From positions 272,038 through 336,037 of the forward strand of contig NZ_KB905021.1 in NCBI RefSeq assembly GCF_000377405.1: a stretch of 64,000 bases of DNA, given 5' to 3'. This stretch comes from Thioalkalivibrio sp. ALE31 (GTDB lineage: Bacteria; Pseudomonadota; Gammaproteobacteria; Ectothiorhodospirales; Ectothiorhodospiraceae). A model generated the notes under the pieces. That model saw only the letters and a list, made by a program, of their open reading frames with translations. It had not been told where the DNA came from and did no database searches. Positions 33,168 through 42,149 of this stretch are shown here, in pieces (position 1 is the first letter of the stretch; the number at the start of each line of letters is the position of its first letter). The translations under genes and the position numbers were made by a program.

Positions 33168-34607
33168 TCAGAGTCCCCAGGTGTGGACCGGCGCGCCGGT
33201 GTTCTGCCAGCCACGATAGGCGCGAACCAGCCCGGGCCAGTCGCGCCCGTGGCGTGCGACCCAGTCCCGCTGCCAGCGTGCGCCGGTCTGGCGGCTGGCC
33301 ACGCGCGCGGCGATGATCCCGAGCAGGGCGTCGCGTTCGCTGCGCTCGATGCCCAGGCGCTCCAGGCCTTCGGCTGCTCGGGGCAGCAGGTCGCGGGTGA
33401 TCAGGCGGGGCGCCGGGGCCGGTTCGCGGTGGCCCCAGCGCAGGCGAGCGTCCAGTCCGTGCCGGGCTGCATTGTAGAAGTTGTCGCGGGCCTCGGAAAA
33501 CGGGGTCTCCAGCGTGCCGTCCGGCGATTCGGCGACCAGGTGCTCGATCAGGCCCAGGGCGAAGGCCGTGTTGGCCAGCATGTCGATCAGTGAGGGGCCT
33601 GCGGGCAGGCAGCGGAACTCCAGGCGCAGACTGCGGTGGCCATCGGCGTCGCAGCCGACGATGGGGCGGTTCCAGCGCCAGATGGTCCCGTTGTGGAAGG
33701 CGAGGTGAGCCAGCTGGTCGGCCGGTTCGTCCAGTGCCACCGGCAACAGGACCGGAAAGTGCTCCAGGTTCTCGGTGAACAGCTCGCCGATCGAGTCATG
33801 CAGATAGCCGGTGCCGAAGGTCACGCGCCGGATCGGGCCGCGTGCCGAGTTGGCGAATCCGCCTACCTCCACGGACTGCTCGAACAGCGGGATGCGGCTC
33901 TCGGCCCACAGGTCGTGGCCGAAGATGTAGGGCGTGTTCCCGGCGGCGGCGAGGACCGGAGCGGCCGCCACCAGCGAGGCGTTGTAGGCCCGATGGGCGC
34001 GATCGGGCCGGGTCTCGATATGCACCTGGAAGGAGGTCGCCGCCGCCTCCAGCATCACATCCGCGTGGCGGTGCTGCAGGTGTTCGTGGCCGACGATATC
34101 CACCTCCAGCGGGCGCTGGGCGCGCTGTTCCAGGATGGCGCTGTTCAGCGCCCGGTAGCGGGCCTGCCGGGACATGTGGTGGAGCCCGAGATCGGCTGGC
34201 TCCAGGGTCGGCAGGCTCCCGGCCATCAGCAGGTCGGCTCCGGCATGACGGGCGGCTCGCCGCGCCTGGCGCAGGGTCTCGCGCAGCTCCTCGAGGATCG
34301 CGCCGAAGCAGCCGGGGCCGGCGCGGAAGACGCTACTGTTCAGTTCGACATTGAACTGGGCCAGCTCCCGGGTGGCCAGCGGGCTGTCCATCGCCGCGAG
34401 AAAGGCCTCGTTGACCGGCAGCGGGCGCCCTTGCGCGTCGCACAGCCAGGCCTCGATCTCGAAGCCGAGCCGCGGCGGCGGCGCGGAGTCGGTCGCCGGC
34501 TGTGTGCGCAGCCAGTCCAGCAGCCGGGCCGTCTCGTCGGCCAGGGCCTCGTGGAAACGGTCGAAATCCGCCGCGCCGAAGTGCTCTTCGCGGATTTCCC
34601 GGCCCAA
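33168..34607 (-). CDS. Glutamate-cysteine ligase (GCS2)-like carboxylate-amine ligase
   Basis: A 479-residue protein of the glutamate-cysteine ligase 2 superfamily. The active-site strand RLGFEIEAWL (the EIE-type metal ligand), FNVELNSSVF, TSFQVHIETRPDRAHRAYN and EFRCLPAGPSLIDM fit the YbdK/GshA-like fold, which forms amide bonds between a glutamate-type carboxylate and an amine. The start is TTG at 34607, with GAGGA seven bases upstream inside the end of the preceding gene. Co-localisation with an AstE/AspA-like hydrolase recalls amidoligase gene neighbourhoods that make modified peptides; the actual product is unknown. Confidence 0.82.
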   Translation of the reverse strand: MGREIREEHFGAADFDRFHEALADETARLLDWLRTQPATDSAPPPRLGFEIEAWLCDAQGRPLPVNEAFLAAMDSPLATRELAQFNVELNSSVFRAGPGCFGAILEELRETLRQARRAARHAGADLLMAGSLPTLEPADLGLHHMSRQARYRALNSAILEQRAQRPLEVDIVGHEHLQHRHADVMLEAAATSFQVHIETRPDRAHRAYNASLVAAAPVLAAAGNTPYIFGHDLWAESRIPLFEQSVEVGGFANSARGPIRRVTFGTGYLHDSIGELFTENLEHFPVLLPVALDEPADQLAHLAFHNGTIWRWNRPIVGCDADGHRSLRLEFRCLPAGPSLIDMLANTAFALGLIEHLVAESPDGTLETPFSEARDNFYNAARHGLDARLRWGHREPAPAPRLITRDLLPRAAEGLERLGIERSERDALLGIIAARVASRQTGARWQRDWVARHGRDWPGLVRAYRGWQNTGAPVHTWGL

Positions 34608-34610
34608 GAT

Positions 34611-35069
34611 CTAGTCCTCGTCCCGGTCGTCGGTGTCCGGGGCCTCGTCGTAGAGGCTCTCCAGGAGGTCGCCCCAGATCTGTTCGTGGTGCTCGATGAA
34701 GGCCAGCAGGTGCTTGCGGAAGGCGAGGTAGTCGGCCTCGAAGGTCTCGAAATCGGCACCACCGTTCAGCAGCTTGGCGGCGCGGTCGGTCTGCTGCAGG
34801 CTGTCGCGCAGGTTGAGGCTGGCGGCCATCGCGCCCTTCACGCGTTCGCGTTCGTGCGGGATCCAGGCGCGGTCCGACAGCATGGAGCGCAGGTTCTCGC
34901 CCAGCTCCAGCAGGCGCTTGCGCAGGCGCGGGACGGCCCCGATGGTGCCGGTCTTGAGTTCGCCCCAGACCGCGTCGGTGATCAGCCGTGACCAGCGCTC
35001 GCGCAGGTCCTGCACGGTGTCGGGGTCGAACGCGAACGCGCGCTCCAGTTGTTGCGGATCGAATGGCAT
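34611..35069 (-). CDS. Hypothetical protein
   Basis: A 152-residue soluble, mostly helical and acidic protein starting MPFDPQQLERAFAFDPDTV, with LITDAVWGELKTGTIGAVPRL and a C-terminal acidic tail (DTDDRDED). I do not recognise the family. Its stop codon is three bases before the TTG start of the GCS2-like ligase, so the two are very likely cotranscribed and translationally coupled. The ATG at 35069 is preferred; the frame extends 73 codons upstream without plausible content. It is divergent from the ECF sigma factor. Confidence 0.65.
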   Translation of the reverse strand: MPFDPQQLERAFAFDPDTVQDLRERWSRLITDAVWGELKTGTIGAVPRLRKRLLELGENLRSMLSDRAWIPHERERVKGAMAASLNLRDSLQQTDRAAKLLNGGADFETFEADYLAFRKHLLAFIEHHEQIWGDLLESLYDEAPDTDDRDED

Positions 35070-35131
35070 TGGGTATCCTGATCGACGGAATCGGGGATGC
35101 GCGATTTGTGCGGTCGCAAGGCCGGAGTATC

Positions 35132-35157
35132 GGAATAGCCCCGCGCCCGGTAGCGTC
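35132..35157 (+). promoter_or_regulatory. ECF-type promoter of the sigma factor operon
   Basis: GGAAT at 35132-35136 and CGTC at 35154-35157 with a 17-bp spacer match the GGAAC-N16/17-CGTC pattern read by RpoE-type ECF factors. It lies 60 nt before the sigma gene's start codon, consistent with autoregulation. Confidence 0.5.
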
Positions 35158-35217
35158 CTACAGGGTACAAGAACAAGCAAGGCCGCATGTACGGCCTGCG
35201 GATGGAGGAAACACAAC

Positions 35218-35781
35218 ATGGCAACCTGGTTCGCGCAGCGCAGGCTGCGCCAGAAGGTATGCGACCTGCGGCCCCAGATGTACCGCATGGCCTTTGCGTG
35301 GTGTCACGATGCCGCGCTGGCGGATGATCTGGTGCAGGAGGCGATGATGAAGGCCCTGACCCGGCTGAAGTCGCTGCAGGACGAGAGCGCCCTGAAGGCG
35401 TGGGTGTTCCGGATCATGACCAACTGCTACCGCGACTGGGGACGGCGGCAGAAGGACACGGTGGACGTGGACAGCATGGAGCTGCCCTGCGAGGACTGCC
35501 CGGAGCAGCAGACCGAACGCAACCGCATGGTGGCGGACGTTCACCGGGCGATGGCCGAACTGAGCACCGATCACCGGCAGGTGGTCGCGCTGGTGGACCT
35601 CGAAGGCTTTGCCTACTCCGAGGTCTCGGAGGTGCTGGATGTACCCATCGGCACCGTGATGAGTCGCCTGAGCCGGGCTCGGGCACAGTTGAAGAAGGTG
35701 CTGCTGGAGCAGCAGGCCGACACGGGGAAAGCGGCCGATACACCCTATCTCAAGGTAGTGAGGAATCGGCATGTCGAATGA
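35218..35781 (+). CDS. ECF-family RNA polymerase sigma factor
   Basis: A 187-residue ECF sigma factor. Region 2 is LADDLVQEAMMKALTRLKSLQDE with the ALKAWVFRIMTNCYRDW core that melts the -10 element; region 4 is STDHRQVVALVDLEGFAYSEVSEVLDVPIGTVMSRLSRAR, a helix-turn-helix for the -35. The inter-region linker carries Cys residues (LPCEDCPEQQ). GGAGG at 35204-35208 supports the ATG. The anti-sigma gene overlaps its 3' end by 11 nt, so the pair is coexpressed. Confidence 0.94.
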   Translation: MATWFAQRRLRQKVCDLRPQMYRMAFAWCHDAALADDLVQEAMMKALTRLKSLQDESALKAWVFRIMTNCYRDWGRRQKDTVDVDSMELPCEDCPEQQTERNRMVADVHRAMAELSTDHRQVVALVDLEGFAYSEVSEVLDVPIGTVMSRLSRARAQLKKVLLEQQADTGKAADTPYLKVVRNRHVE

Positions 35782-36595
35782 ACGACTGAGTGCAAGGAAC
35801 CGCCCCAGCGAGGAGATCCTCAACGCCTTCGTGGATGGCGAGTTTTCTCCCGAGGATCGTCTCCACACCCTGAAGACGATTGCCTCCAGCGAGCACCTGA
35901 GCCGCGAAGTCTGCGACATGCACCAGCTCAAGGAGCTGGTGAACATGGCGTACGAGGATGTGCCGGCTGGTCGCACCGGGGCCCCCGGCGGGCGCTGCCG
36001 GTTGTCGCGCGGCGGTCGTTCGGCCTGGTTCCCTTCGGTCGCCGCCGGAGTGCTCGCGCTGGTCGTGGGTTCGCTGGGCGGCTACGAGATCACCCGGGAT
36101 GCTGGTTTCTTCGGCGGCGAGCCGTCGGCCGCGATCGATCAGGACGCCGGGGCCATGGCGCAGATGGCCGCCAGCGATGACGTCGCGGGCGGCGCGGCGG
36201 CGCCACAGCAGGTGTTTTCCGCCACCGAGACCGACCAGATCCTGCTGCATATCAATGAAGCCGATCGCCGCGCGATGGCGGAGCTCCTGGATGACATCGA
36301 GAGCATGTACCGCGAGGCGGCCACCGTCGGGCGCGATCTGAACGTGCAGGTCGTGGTGCACAACAATGCGATGGACCTGCTGCGTACCGACAGCGCCCCG
36401 TATCCGGAGCGGGTTGCCAGCATGGCGCAGGATTACCCCACGCTGCGCTTCACCGCCTGTGCCCAGACCCTGAACCGCCTGGCGCGCGAGGAGGGCAAGA
36501 CGGTCGACATCCTGCCGCAGGCCGAGCTGATCGATTCTGGCGTCGCCGAGGCGGCCCGCCGTCAGGCCGAGGGCTGGATCTACATCAAGGTCTGA
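35771..36595 (+). CDS. Membrane anti-sigma factor with periplasmic DsrE-like domain
   Basis: A 274-residue protein. Residues 1-60 (SEEILNAFVDGEFSPEDR..) match the N-terminal cytoplasmic domain of ECF anti-sigma factors; no HxxxCxxC zinc motif is complete. A membrane segment lies at about 86-104 (WFPSVAAGVLALVVGSLGG). The outer part, about 150-274, has a DsrE-type fold: LLHINEADRRAM, NVQVVVHNNAMDLL, LRFTACAQTLNRL with Cys230, and AARRQAEGWIYIKV at the end. DsrE-family proteins carry or sense sulfur on a Cys. Together with the sigma factor this suggests signalling of a periplasmic sulfur or redox state, which is inference. Confidence 0.75.
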   Translation: MSNERLSARNRPSEEILNAFVDGEFSPEDRLHTLKTIASSEHLSREVCDMHQLKELVNMAYEDVPAGRTGAPGGRCRLSRGGRSAWFPSVAAGVLALVVGSLGGYEITRDAGFFGGEPSAAIDQDAGAMAQMAASDDVAGGAAAPQQVFSATETDQILLHINEADRRAMAELLDDIESMYREAATVGRDLNVQVVVHNNAMDLLRTDSAPYPERVASMAQDYPTLRFTACAQTLNRLAREEGKTVDILPQAELIDSGVAEAARRQAEGWIYIKV

Positions 36596-36617
36596 TCCGG
36601 CCTTGCCGGCACCCCGC

Positions 36618-37106
36618 ATGTCGCCCGCGAACCGCACAAGACGCCCCGGCTGGTTTCTGGCCGGGGCGTTTCTGTTGATGCTGATCGCGGGCGGCGCGAC
36701 GGCATTGTTGTTTGGCACGGTCGCCGACGCCCCGGCCGCCGACGAGCCGCTCCGGGTGGTTTATCACATCAATTCCGATGACCCGGAGCTCCACCTGAAT
36801 GCCCTGCGTAATCTGCAGAATCACATCGATGGCAGCCCTGATGGCTCACCGCTGGAGATCAAGGTGCTGATGCATGGCAGTGGCATCACCCTGCTGCAGC
36901 ACGCGCGCAGCGATCCGGATCTGCGCAGTACGGTGAATACCCTGAAACTGCAGGATGTCCGTTTTCTGGTGTGCGGCAACACGATGGCCTCGCGCGGGCT
37001 GGAGCGCGAGGATCTGCACGAGGTGGCGGAGCAGGATGTGGTGCCCAGCGGCATCGTGGAACTGACCCGGTTGCAGCGCGCCGGGTATACCTACATCAAG
37101 CCCTGA
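36618..37106 (+). CDS. Membrane-anchored DsrE-family protein
   Basis: A 162-residue protein with one N-terminal membrane segment (about residues 12-34, WFLAGAFLLMLIAGGATALLFG) and a periplasmic DsrE domain: LRVVYHINSDDPELHLNALRN, LEIKVLMHGSGITLL, VRFLVCGNTM with Cys119, then VVPSGIVELTRLQRAGYTYIKP. The same domain, with the same YIK end, terminates the anti-sigma factor just upstream, so the two are probably paralogues. It follows by 22 nt and is likely in the same operon. A TTG at 36603 is an alternative start; neither has a clear ribosome site. Confidence 0.83.
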   Translation: MSPANRTRRPGWFLAGAFLLMLIAGGATALLFGTVADAPAADEPLRVVYHINSDDPELHLNALRNLQNHIDGSPDGSPLEIKVLMHGSGITLLQHARSDPDLRSTVNTLKLQDVRFLVCGNTMASRGLEREDLHEVAEQDVVPSGIVELTRLQRAGYTYIKP

Positions 37107-37151
37107 TCGGGGCGATGGCGCGGGTGCCGTTCACTTCGTGACGGCGGGCGC

Positions 37152-37847
<696 letters not shown>

Positions 37848-38843
37848 CTAGTTGTCCTGCAAGCGTTCGGGCATGTCGGTACGGAACCAGGCAGCGACCG
37901 GCCCCAGCTCCGGATGCATCAGCCCCTGCGCCAGCAAGCGGTGCAGGCGGGGCAGGTGCTCCAGGTAGCGGGGCTTGGCATCGCGCCGCGCGAGGCGCAC
38001 GAAGATCCCGAGGATCTTGGTGGTGCGCTGGACGCCGAGGACCCGGTAGTGGTGCATGAATGCCGCGCGGTCCCAGGATGCAGCCGCGAGGTAGCGCTCC
38101 AGGCCCTGCGCCACGGTGTCCGGGGACACCTCGCGGCGGGCATCCTCCAGCAGCGAGACGACATCGTAGGCCGGGCTGCCGATGACTGCGTCCTGAAAAT
38201 CCAGCACGGCGCAGGCCCGGTCCTCGCCGGGGGGCAGCATCAGGTTGTCAACGTGGAAATCGCGCAGGACCAGGGTCCCGTCCAGGCTCGGGCGCCCGTC
38301 CAGCGCCGATCGCCAGGCCTGCAGGAAGGCGTCGCGCCGGGCCGTCGCCAGCGGCGCTCCCCGCTGTTCCGGCCAGTACCAGTCGACAAACAGGGCGACC
38401 TCGTCGAGCAGACGCGGCATGTCGTAGGCGGGCAGGGCCGGGGCCGTCGCGGCCCTGGCCGGCCAGGCGCTGTGGAGCTGGAGCAGGGTGTCGATGGCGC
38501 GGTCGTACAGCGGGCCTTCTGTGGACCCCTCGGCCAGTGCCCGGGTAAAGGTCCGGTCACCCAGATCCTCGAGCAGGACGAATCCGGCTGCCGGGTCGTG
38601 CGCCAGCACGCGCGGCGGGCGCAGACCCAGCGACTCCAGCAGCCCCGCGATCTGCACGAACGGTTCGGTGGCCTCGCGCTCCGGCGGGGCGTCCATCAGC
38701 ACCACCGGCTCGCCATCGCGGTGCAGGCGGAAATAACGGCGGAAACTGGCATCCGCACGCAACAGGGCAAGGTCCGTGAAATCGCCTGGTTGGCGCGCGA
38801 GCCAGGCCTGGAGCTGATGGCTGCGGGCGTCATCCGGGATCAT
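37848..38843 (-). CDS. amgK: N-acetylmuramate/N-acetylglucosamine kinase
   Basis: A 331-residue aminoglycoside-phosphotransferase-fold kinase. It has LRADASFRRYFRLHRDGEPVVLMDAPP at the start, FVLLEDLGDRTF, the catalytic loop LVLRDFHVDNLML, and AVLDFQDAVIGSPAYD with the metal-binding Asp, as in AmgK proteins. AmgK phosphorylates the anomeric carbon of MurNAc and GlcNAc for MurU. The murU gene follows within about 20 nt. The start overlaps the stop of the phosphodiesterase gene by ATGA, so all three are likely one operon. Confidence 0.92.
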   Translation of the reverse strand: MIPDDARSHQLQAWLARQPGDFTDLALLRADASFRRYFRLHRDGEPVVLMDAPPEREATEPFVQIAGLLESLGLRPPRVLAHDPAAGFVLLEDLGDRTFTRALAEGSTEGPLYDRAIDTLLQLHSAWPARAATAPALPAYDMPRLLDEVALFVDWYWPEQRGAPLATARRDAFLQAWRSALDGRPSLDGTLVLRDFHVDNLMLPPGEDRACAVLDFQDAVIGSPAYDVVSLLEDARREVSPDTVAQGLERYLAAASWDRAAFMHHYRVLGVQRTTKILGIFVRLARRDAKPRYLEHLPRLHRLLAQGLMHPELGPVAAWFRTDMPERLQDN

Positions 38844-39649
38844 GTGCGAGCCTCCTCGCTCACGCGCTGGATGCGGGTGTCGATCCGCCCGTCCGGGTGC
38901 AGGTCCAGCACCCGATAGCCGGCGGCCTCGGTATCCAGCGCGAAGCGTTCGGATTCGGGGGCGAACTGGATACAGGTGGAGGGGCAGCCGAGCAGCTCGA
39001 TGCCCTGGCGTTTGCCGCGGAAGTCCTGGTGGATGTGGCCGAACAGGCAGGCGCGCACACGCGGGTGGCGATCCAGCACCGCGAACAGGTCGTCCGGATT
39101 CGACAGGCCGATCCGGTCCATCCATGCGCTGCCAATCGGGACGACCGGGTGATGAATCGCGATCAGGCCCCAGTGGTCCGGATGGGTGGTCAGCACCTGA
39201 TCCAGTCGATCCAGCTCGGCGGGTTCGATACGGCCGGCCGCCTGGCCCGCGACCGCCGAATTGACGCCGATCAGGAGCCAGCCGCCCAGTATGCGATGGC
39301 CGTCCAGGGGGTACCCGGCCGCGTCGAACGCGCGGTGCAGGGTGTGCCAGTCGTCGTGATTGCCGGCCAGCCCGGCGACGGGCCAGCCCTTTACGTGCTG
39401 GTCGAGCAGGTGCAGCAGACGCGCATAGGCGGCCGGCGCCGGATCCTCGGCCAGGTCGCCGGTCAGCCAGAGCAGGCCCGGGCGATCCTCGTTCCGGGCC
39501 AGTGCCTCGAGGACCCGTGCGAGCTGGCGGTCGCTGTCGGGGTAGCCGGCCCGGATCGGGCCTGGCTCCCGTCCCAGGTGGGTGTCGCTGATCTGGAGGA
39601 TGCGCTGCATGCGGGCTGTGTCGGTGTCCGTGGTTCCAGGGATGTGCAT
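38840..39649 (-). CDS. cpdA: CpdA-like 3',5'-cyclic AMP phosphodiesterase
   Basis: A 269-residue class III phosphodiesterase with the calcineurin-like metal motifs LQISDTHLG, LTGDLAED, LAGNHDDWH, AIHHPV and LFGHIHQDF, plus CPSTCIQFAP typical of CpdA. It would lower cAMP and so tune the CRP/Vfr protein encoded near 5.3 kb. The start may be ATG 39649 or ATG 39610; neither has a strong ribosome site. It is divergent from dksA and upstream of amgK-murU, with which it shares an ATGA overlap. Confidence 0.85.
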   Translation of the reverse strand: MHIPGTTDTDTARMQRILQISDTHLGREPGPIRAGYPDSDRQLARVLEALARNEDRPGLLWLTGDLAEDPAPAAYARLLHLLDQHVKGWPVAGLAGNHDDWHTLHRAFDAAGYPLDGHRILGGWLLIGVNSAVAGQAAGRIEPAELDRLDQVLTTHPDHWGLIAIHHPVVPIGSAWMDRIGLSNPDDLFAVLDRHPRVRACLFGHIHQDFRGKRQGIELLGCPSTCIQFAPESERFALDTEAAGYRVLDLHPDGRIDTRIQRVSEEART

Positions 39650-39728
39650 CGGGGCGGGTTTTTCTGTTTGCCGCCCGACGGGGGGATTGCCCTATACTCG
39701 ATCGGGTGTACCGCGTATCGCGCCGGGG

Positions 39729-39751
39729 CCTTTCCGCATGGGGCGGAAAGG
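39729..39751 (+). promoter_or_regulatory. Hairpin in the dksA leader
   Basis: CCTTTCCGC (39729-39737) and GCGGAAAGG (39743-39751) form a perfect 9-bp stem with a 5-nt loop ending 20 nt before the dksA start, close to the AGGGG ribosome site at 39760-39764. It could affect translation initiation. Confidence 0.4.
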
Positions 39752-39771
39752 GGCCTGGCGAGGGGCCCGAG

Positions 39772-40197
39772 ATGAGCCAAGATGCCAAGACCCGCCCGGA
39801 TTCCGGGTACCGCCCGTCCGAGGACGAACCCTACATGAATCCGCGTCAGCTGGACTACTTTCGCGCCAAGCTCGAGGCCTGGCGTGCCGAGCTGATCGAG
39901 GAATCGGAACAGACCCTGGAGCACCTGCGCAGCGAGAGCTGGCAGGAGCCTGACCCCAACGACCGGGCGAGTCACGAAACGGATGCCGGCTTGGAGCTGC
40001 GCACGCGGGATCGCTACCGCAAGCTGCTGAACAAGATCGACGCGGCGCTGGCGCGCATCGACCGCGGCGAATACGGCTACTGCGAGGAGACCGGCGAGCC
40101 GATCGGGATTGCCCGACTGGAGGCGCGGCCCATCGCCACCCTGAGCGTTGCCGCCCAGGAGGCCCACGAGCGCGACGAGGCCCGCTACGCGCAGTAG
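39772..40197 (+). CDS. dksA: DksA-type RNA polymerase-binding regulator without C4 zinc finger
   Basis: A 141-residue DksA homologue. The coiled-coil tip carries DPNDRASHETD, the DxxDxA motif that reaches the polymerase secondary channel with ppGpp. The globular domain reads YGYCEETGEPIGIARLEARPIATLSVAAQEAHER: only the first of the four zinc cysteines remains, the others being Thr, Leu and Ala. This is the zinc-independent pattern of alphaproteobacterial DksA and Pseudomonas DksA2. AGGGG precedes the ATG at 39772; upstream in-frame codons are leader. Confidence 0.93.
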   Translation: MSQDAKTRPDSGYRPSEDEPYMNPRQLDYFRAKLEAWRAELIEESEQTLEHLRSESWQEPDPNDRASHETDAGLELRTRDRYRKLLNKIDAALARIDRGEYGYCEETGEPIGIARLEARPIATLSVAAQEAHERDEARYAQ

Positions 40198-40204
40198 TCC
40201 CTGG

Positions 40205-41572
40205 CTATGCTTCGGTCAGGTTGCGGGTGAAGACCCGCGAGTTGCGCGCCTGGTTGTACCGGGTCTGGCGGCTCGCGGGGAGGTCATCCACCTGGCCCGG
40301 GGTGTAGCCACGCTCCTGGAACCACTGCGCGGTGCGCGTGGTCAGCACGAACACCCGCCGGATCCCCTGCTCCCGCGCCAGCTGTTCCATCGCCTGCAGT
40401 AGTCGGTCGCCGCGCCCGCTGCCGCGGTAGTCGCCATGCAGGGCCAGGCAGGCGATCTCCGCCGCATCCGCCTCGAACGGATACAGCGCGGCCGTGCCAA
40501 TGATCAGGCCGTCCGCCTCCAGCACCTGAAAGCGGTCGATCTCCAGCTCCAGGTGTTCACGCGCGCGGTGCACCAGGATGCCTTCGGCCTCCAGCGGTTC
40601 CAGCAGCGCGTGGATGCCGCCCACGTCGTCGAGCGTGGCCGGGCGCAGGCGTTCCAGCGGCTCGCGCGAGACCAGGGTCCCGATCCCCTGACGGGTGAAG
40701 AGTTCGGTCAGCAGCCCGCCGTCGTCGTGCCGATCCACCAGGTGCACCCGCATCGCGCGCTGGTGGCAGGCATCGATCGCGCTCCTCAAATGGTTCGCCA
40801 GTTCCTCCGGCAGGTCGGGGCTGGTCTCCAGCAACTCCTGCGCGGCCGGCACGGTGAGCTGGTCGAGCACGCCGTGTTCCGGGTCACGCAGCACGCCGGC
40901 CTCGGTCAGGAAGATCAGCTTGTCGGCATTCAGTGCGATCGCCACCTGGGTGGCGACGTCTTCCCCGGAGAGATTGAAGACCTCGCCGGTGGGGGAGTAG
41001 CCCAGCGGTGACACCAGGGCGACCTGCTCGCGCTCCAGCAAGGCCGCGAGCCCGTTGGTATCCACCCCGCGGACCTCGCCGGTGTAATGGAAGTCCACCC
41101 CGTCGCGCACACCCAGCGGTCGGGCGGTCACGAAATTGCCGCTGGCCACGCGCAGCCGCGCGTTCCCGGTGCCGGGTTGGCCCAGGCTGCGGGACAACAG
41201 CCCCTCGATCTGCAGGCGCAGCCGGCCGACCGCGTCCAGCACGGCCTCCAGCGCCGGGGCATCGGTTACGCGCAGCCCGTTGGCGTACGCCGGCGTCAGC
41301 CCGCGCTCGGTCATGCGGGCCTCGATCTGCGGGCGCGCGCCATAGACCAGCACCACCCGGATGCCGAGGGCATTGAGCTTGGCGATGTCGCGCATCAGCG
41401 CCGGAAACTCCGGCGCCAGGGCCGCCTCGCCCGCCAGCGCGATCACCATGGTGCGTCCGCGGTGGGCCGCGATATAGGGCACGGCATCGCGGAACCACGC
41501 GAGTTCCCCGGGCTGCGGGGCTCGCCGCGACGGTGTGTGCTGGCCTGCGGGTGTTGGGGGGGCGGTAGCCAC
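40205..41572 (-). CDS. argA: Amino-acid N-acetyltransferase (N-acetylglutamate synthase)
   Basis: A 455-residue two-domain ArgA, catalysing the first step of arginine synthesis. The N-terminal amino-acid-kinase-like domain (residues about 25-290: VVLVYGARPQIEARM, LVSPLGYSPTGEVFNLSGEDVA) binds the feedback inhibitor arginine; the C-terminal GNAT domain (about 310-450) has IACLALHGDYRGSGRGDRLLQ, the acetyl-CoA loop. The start is GTG at 41572. It lies 7 nt from the end of convergent dksA. Confidence 0.96.
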   Translation of the reverse strand: MATAPPTPAGQHTPSRRAPQPGELAWFRDAVPYIAAHRGRTMVIALAGEAALAPEFPALMRDIAKLNALGIRVVLVYGARPQIEARMTERGLTPAYANGLRVTDAPALEAVLDAVGRLRLQIEGLLSRSLGQPGTGNARLRVASGNFVTARPLGVRDGVDFHYTGEVRGVDTNGLAALLEREQVALVSPLGYSPTGEVFNLSGEDVATQVAIALNADKLIFLTEAGVLRDPEHGVLDQLTVPAAQELLETSPDLPEELANHLRSAIDACHQRAMRVHLVDRHDDGGLLTELFTRQGIGTLVSREPLERLRPATLDDVGGIHALLEPLEAEGILVHRAREHLELEIDRFQVLEADGLIIGTAALYPFEADAAEIACLALHGDYRGSGRGDRLLQAMEQLAREQGIRRVFVLTTRTAQWFQERGYTPGQVDDLPASRQTRYNQARNSRVFTRNLTEA

Positions 41573-41672
41573 GGCGCGTTCCGTTTCCTTCGGATGTCCT
41601 GAGCCGACAGTCTAGGGAAACACGGATCAATTTGCGCGTCGGCAGCCCGGGCCGCGTTGTGCTGGAAAGGTG

Positions 41673-42146
41673 TCAGTCGTTCCCGCCGACGATTCGCTCC
41701 AGGTCGGGTACGCGATCGCCGGCCGCGACGCCGTGCCGCTCGAACCAGCCGGCATTGACCTCCAGCGCGTAGCGCACGGGGCGTTTCGCCTCATGGATGC
41801 GGGTGGAGTGGGGTGTCATGGATGCGATGTTGGTGATGGTGAAATCGGCATCGATAAAGGCCACATCCAGCGGGATGCGGGTGTTATGCATCCACATGCC
41901 GTACTGCGCCGGACGCGGCCATATGAACAGCATGCCGTGGTCGTCCGGCAGGTGGTCGCGGTGCATCAGGCCGATCCGGCGGGCGCGGTCCGTCGCGGCG
42001 ATCTCGACGGTAAGGGTCTGTTCACCGATGTCCAGGTCGGCCGTCGGGAGCCCGTTTTCGGCCTGCGCGCACCCCGCGCCAAAGCCGACGAACAGGATCA
42101 GCCAGGCCAGCCCGGCCCAGGCCCGGCCCGGCGATCGGAGTGGCAC
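41673..42146 (-). CDS. DUF192 exported protein
   Basis: A 157-residue protein with a signal peptide-like N-terminus (WAGLAWLILFVGFGAGCAQA; the GAGC could be a lipobox) and a DUF192 domain: ARRIGLMHRDHLPDDHGMLFIWP, MWMHNTRIPLDVAFIDADF, and a final YALEVNAGWFERHGVAAGD. The function is unknown. The start is GTG at 42146, three bases after the stop of the HMA protein gene, so the two are probably coupled. Confidence 0.88.
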   Translation of the reverse strand: MPLRSPGRAWAGLAWLILFVGFGAGCAQAENGLPTADLDIGEQTLTVEIAATDRARRIGLMHRDHLPDDHGMLFIWPRPAQYGMWMHNTRIPLDVAFIDADFTITNIASMTPHSTRIHEAKRPVRYALEVNAGWFERHGVAAGDRVPDLERIVGGND

Positions 42147-42149
42147 GGC

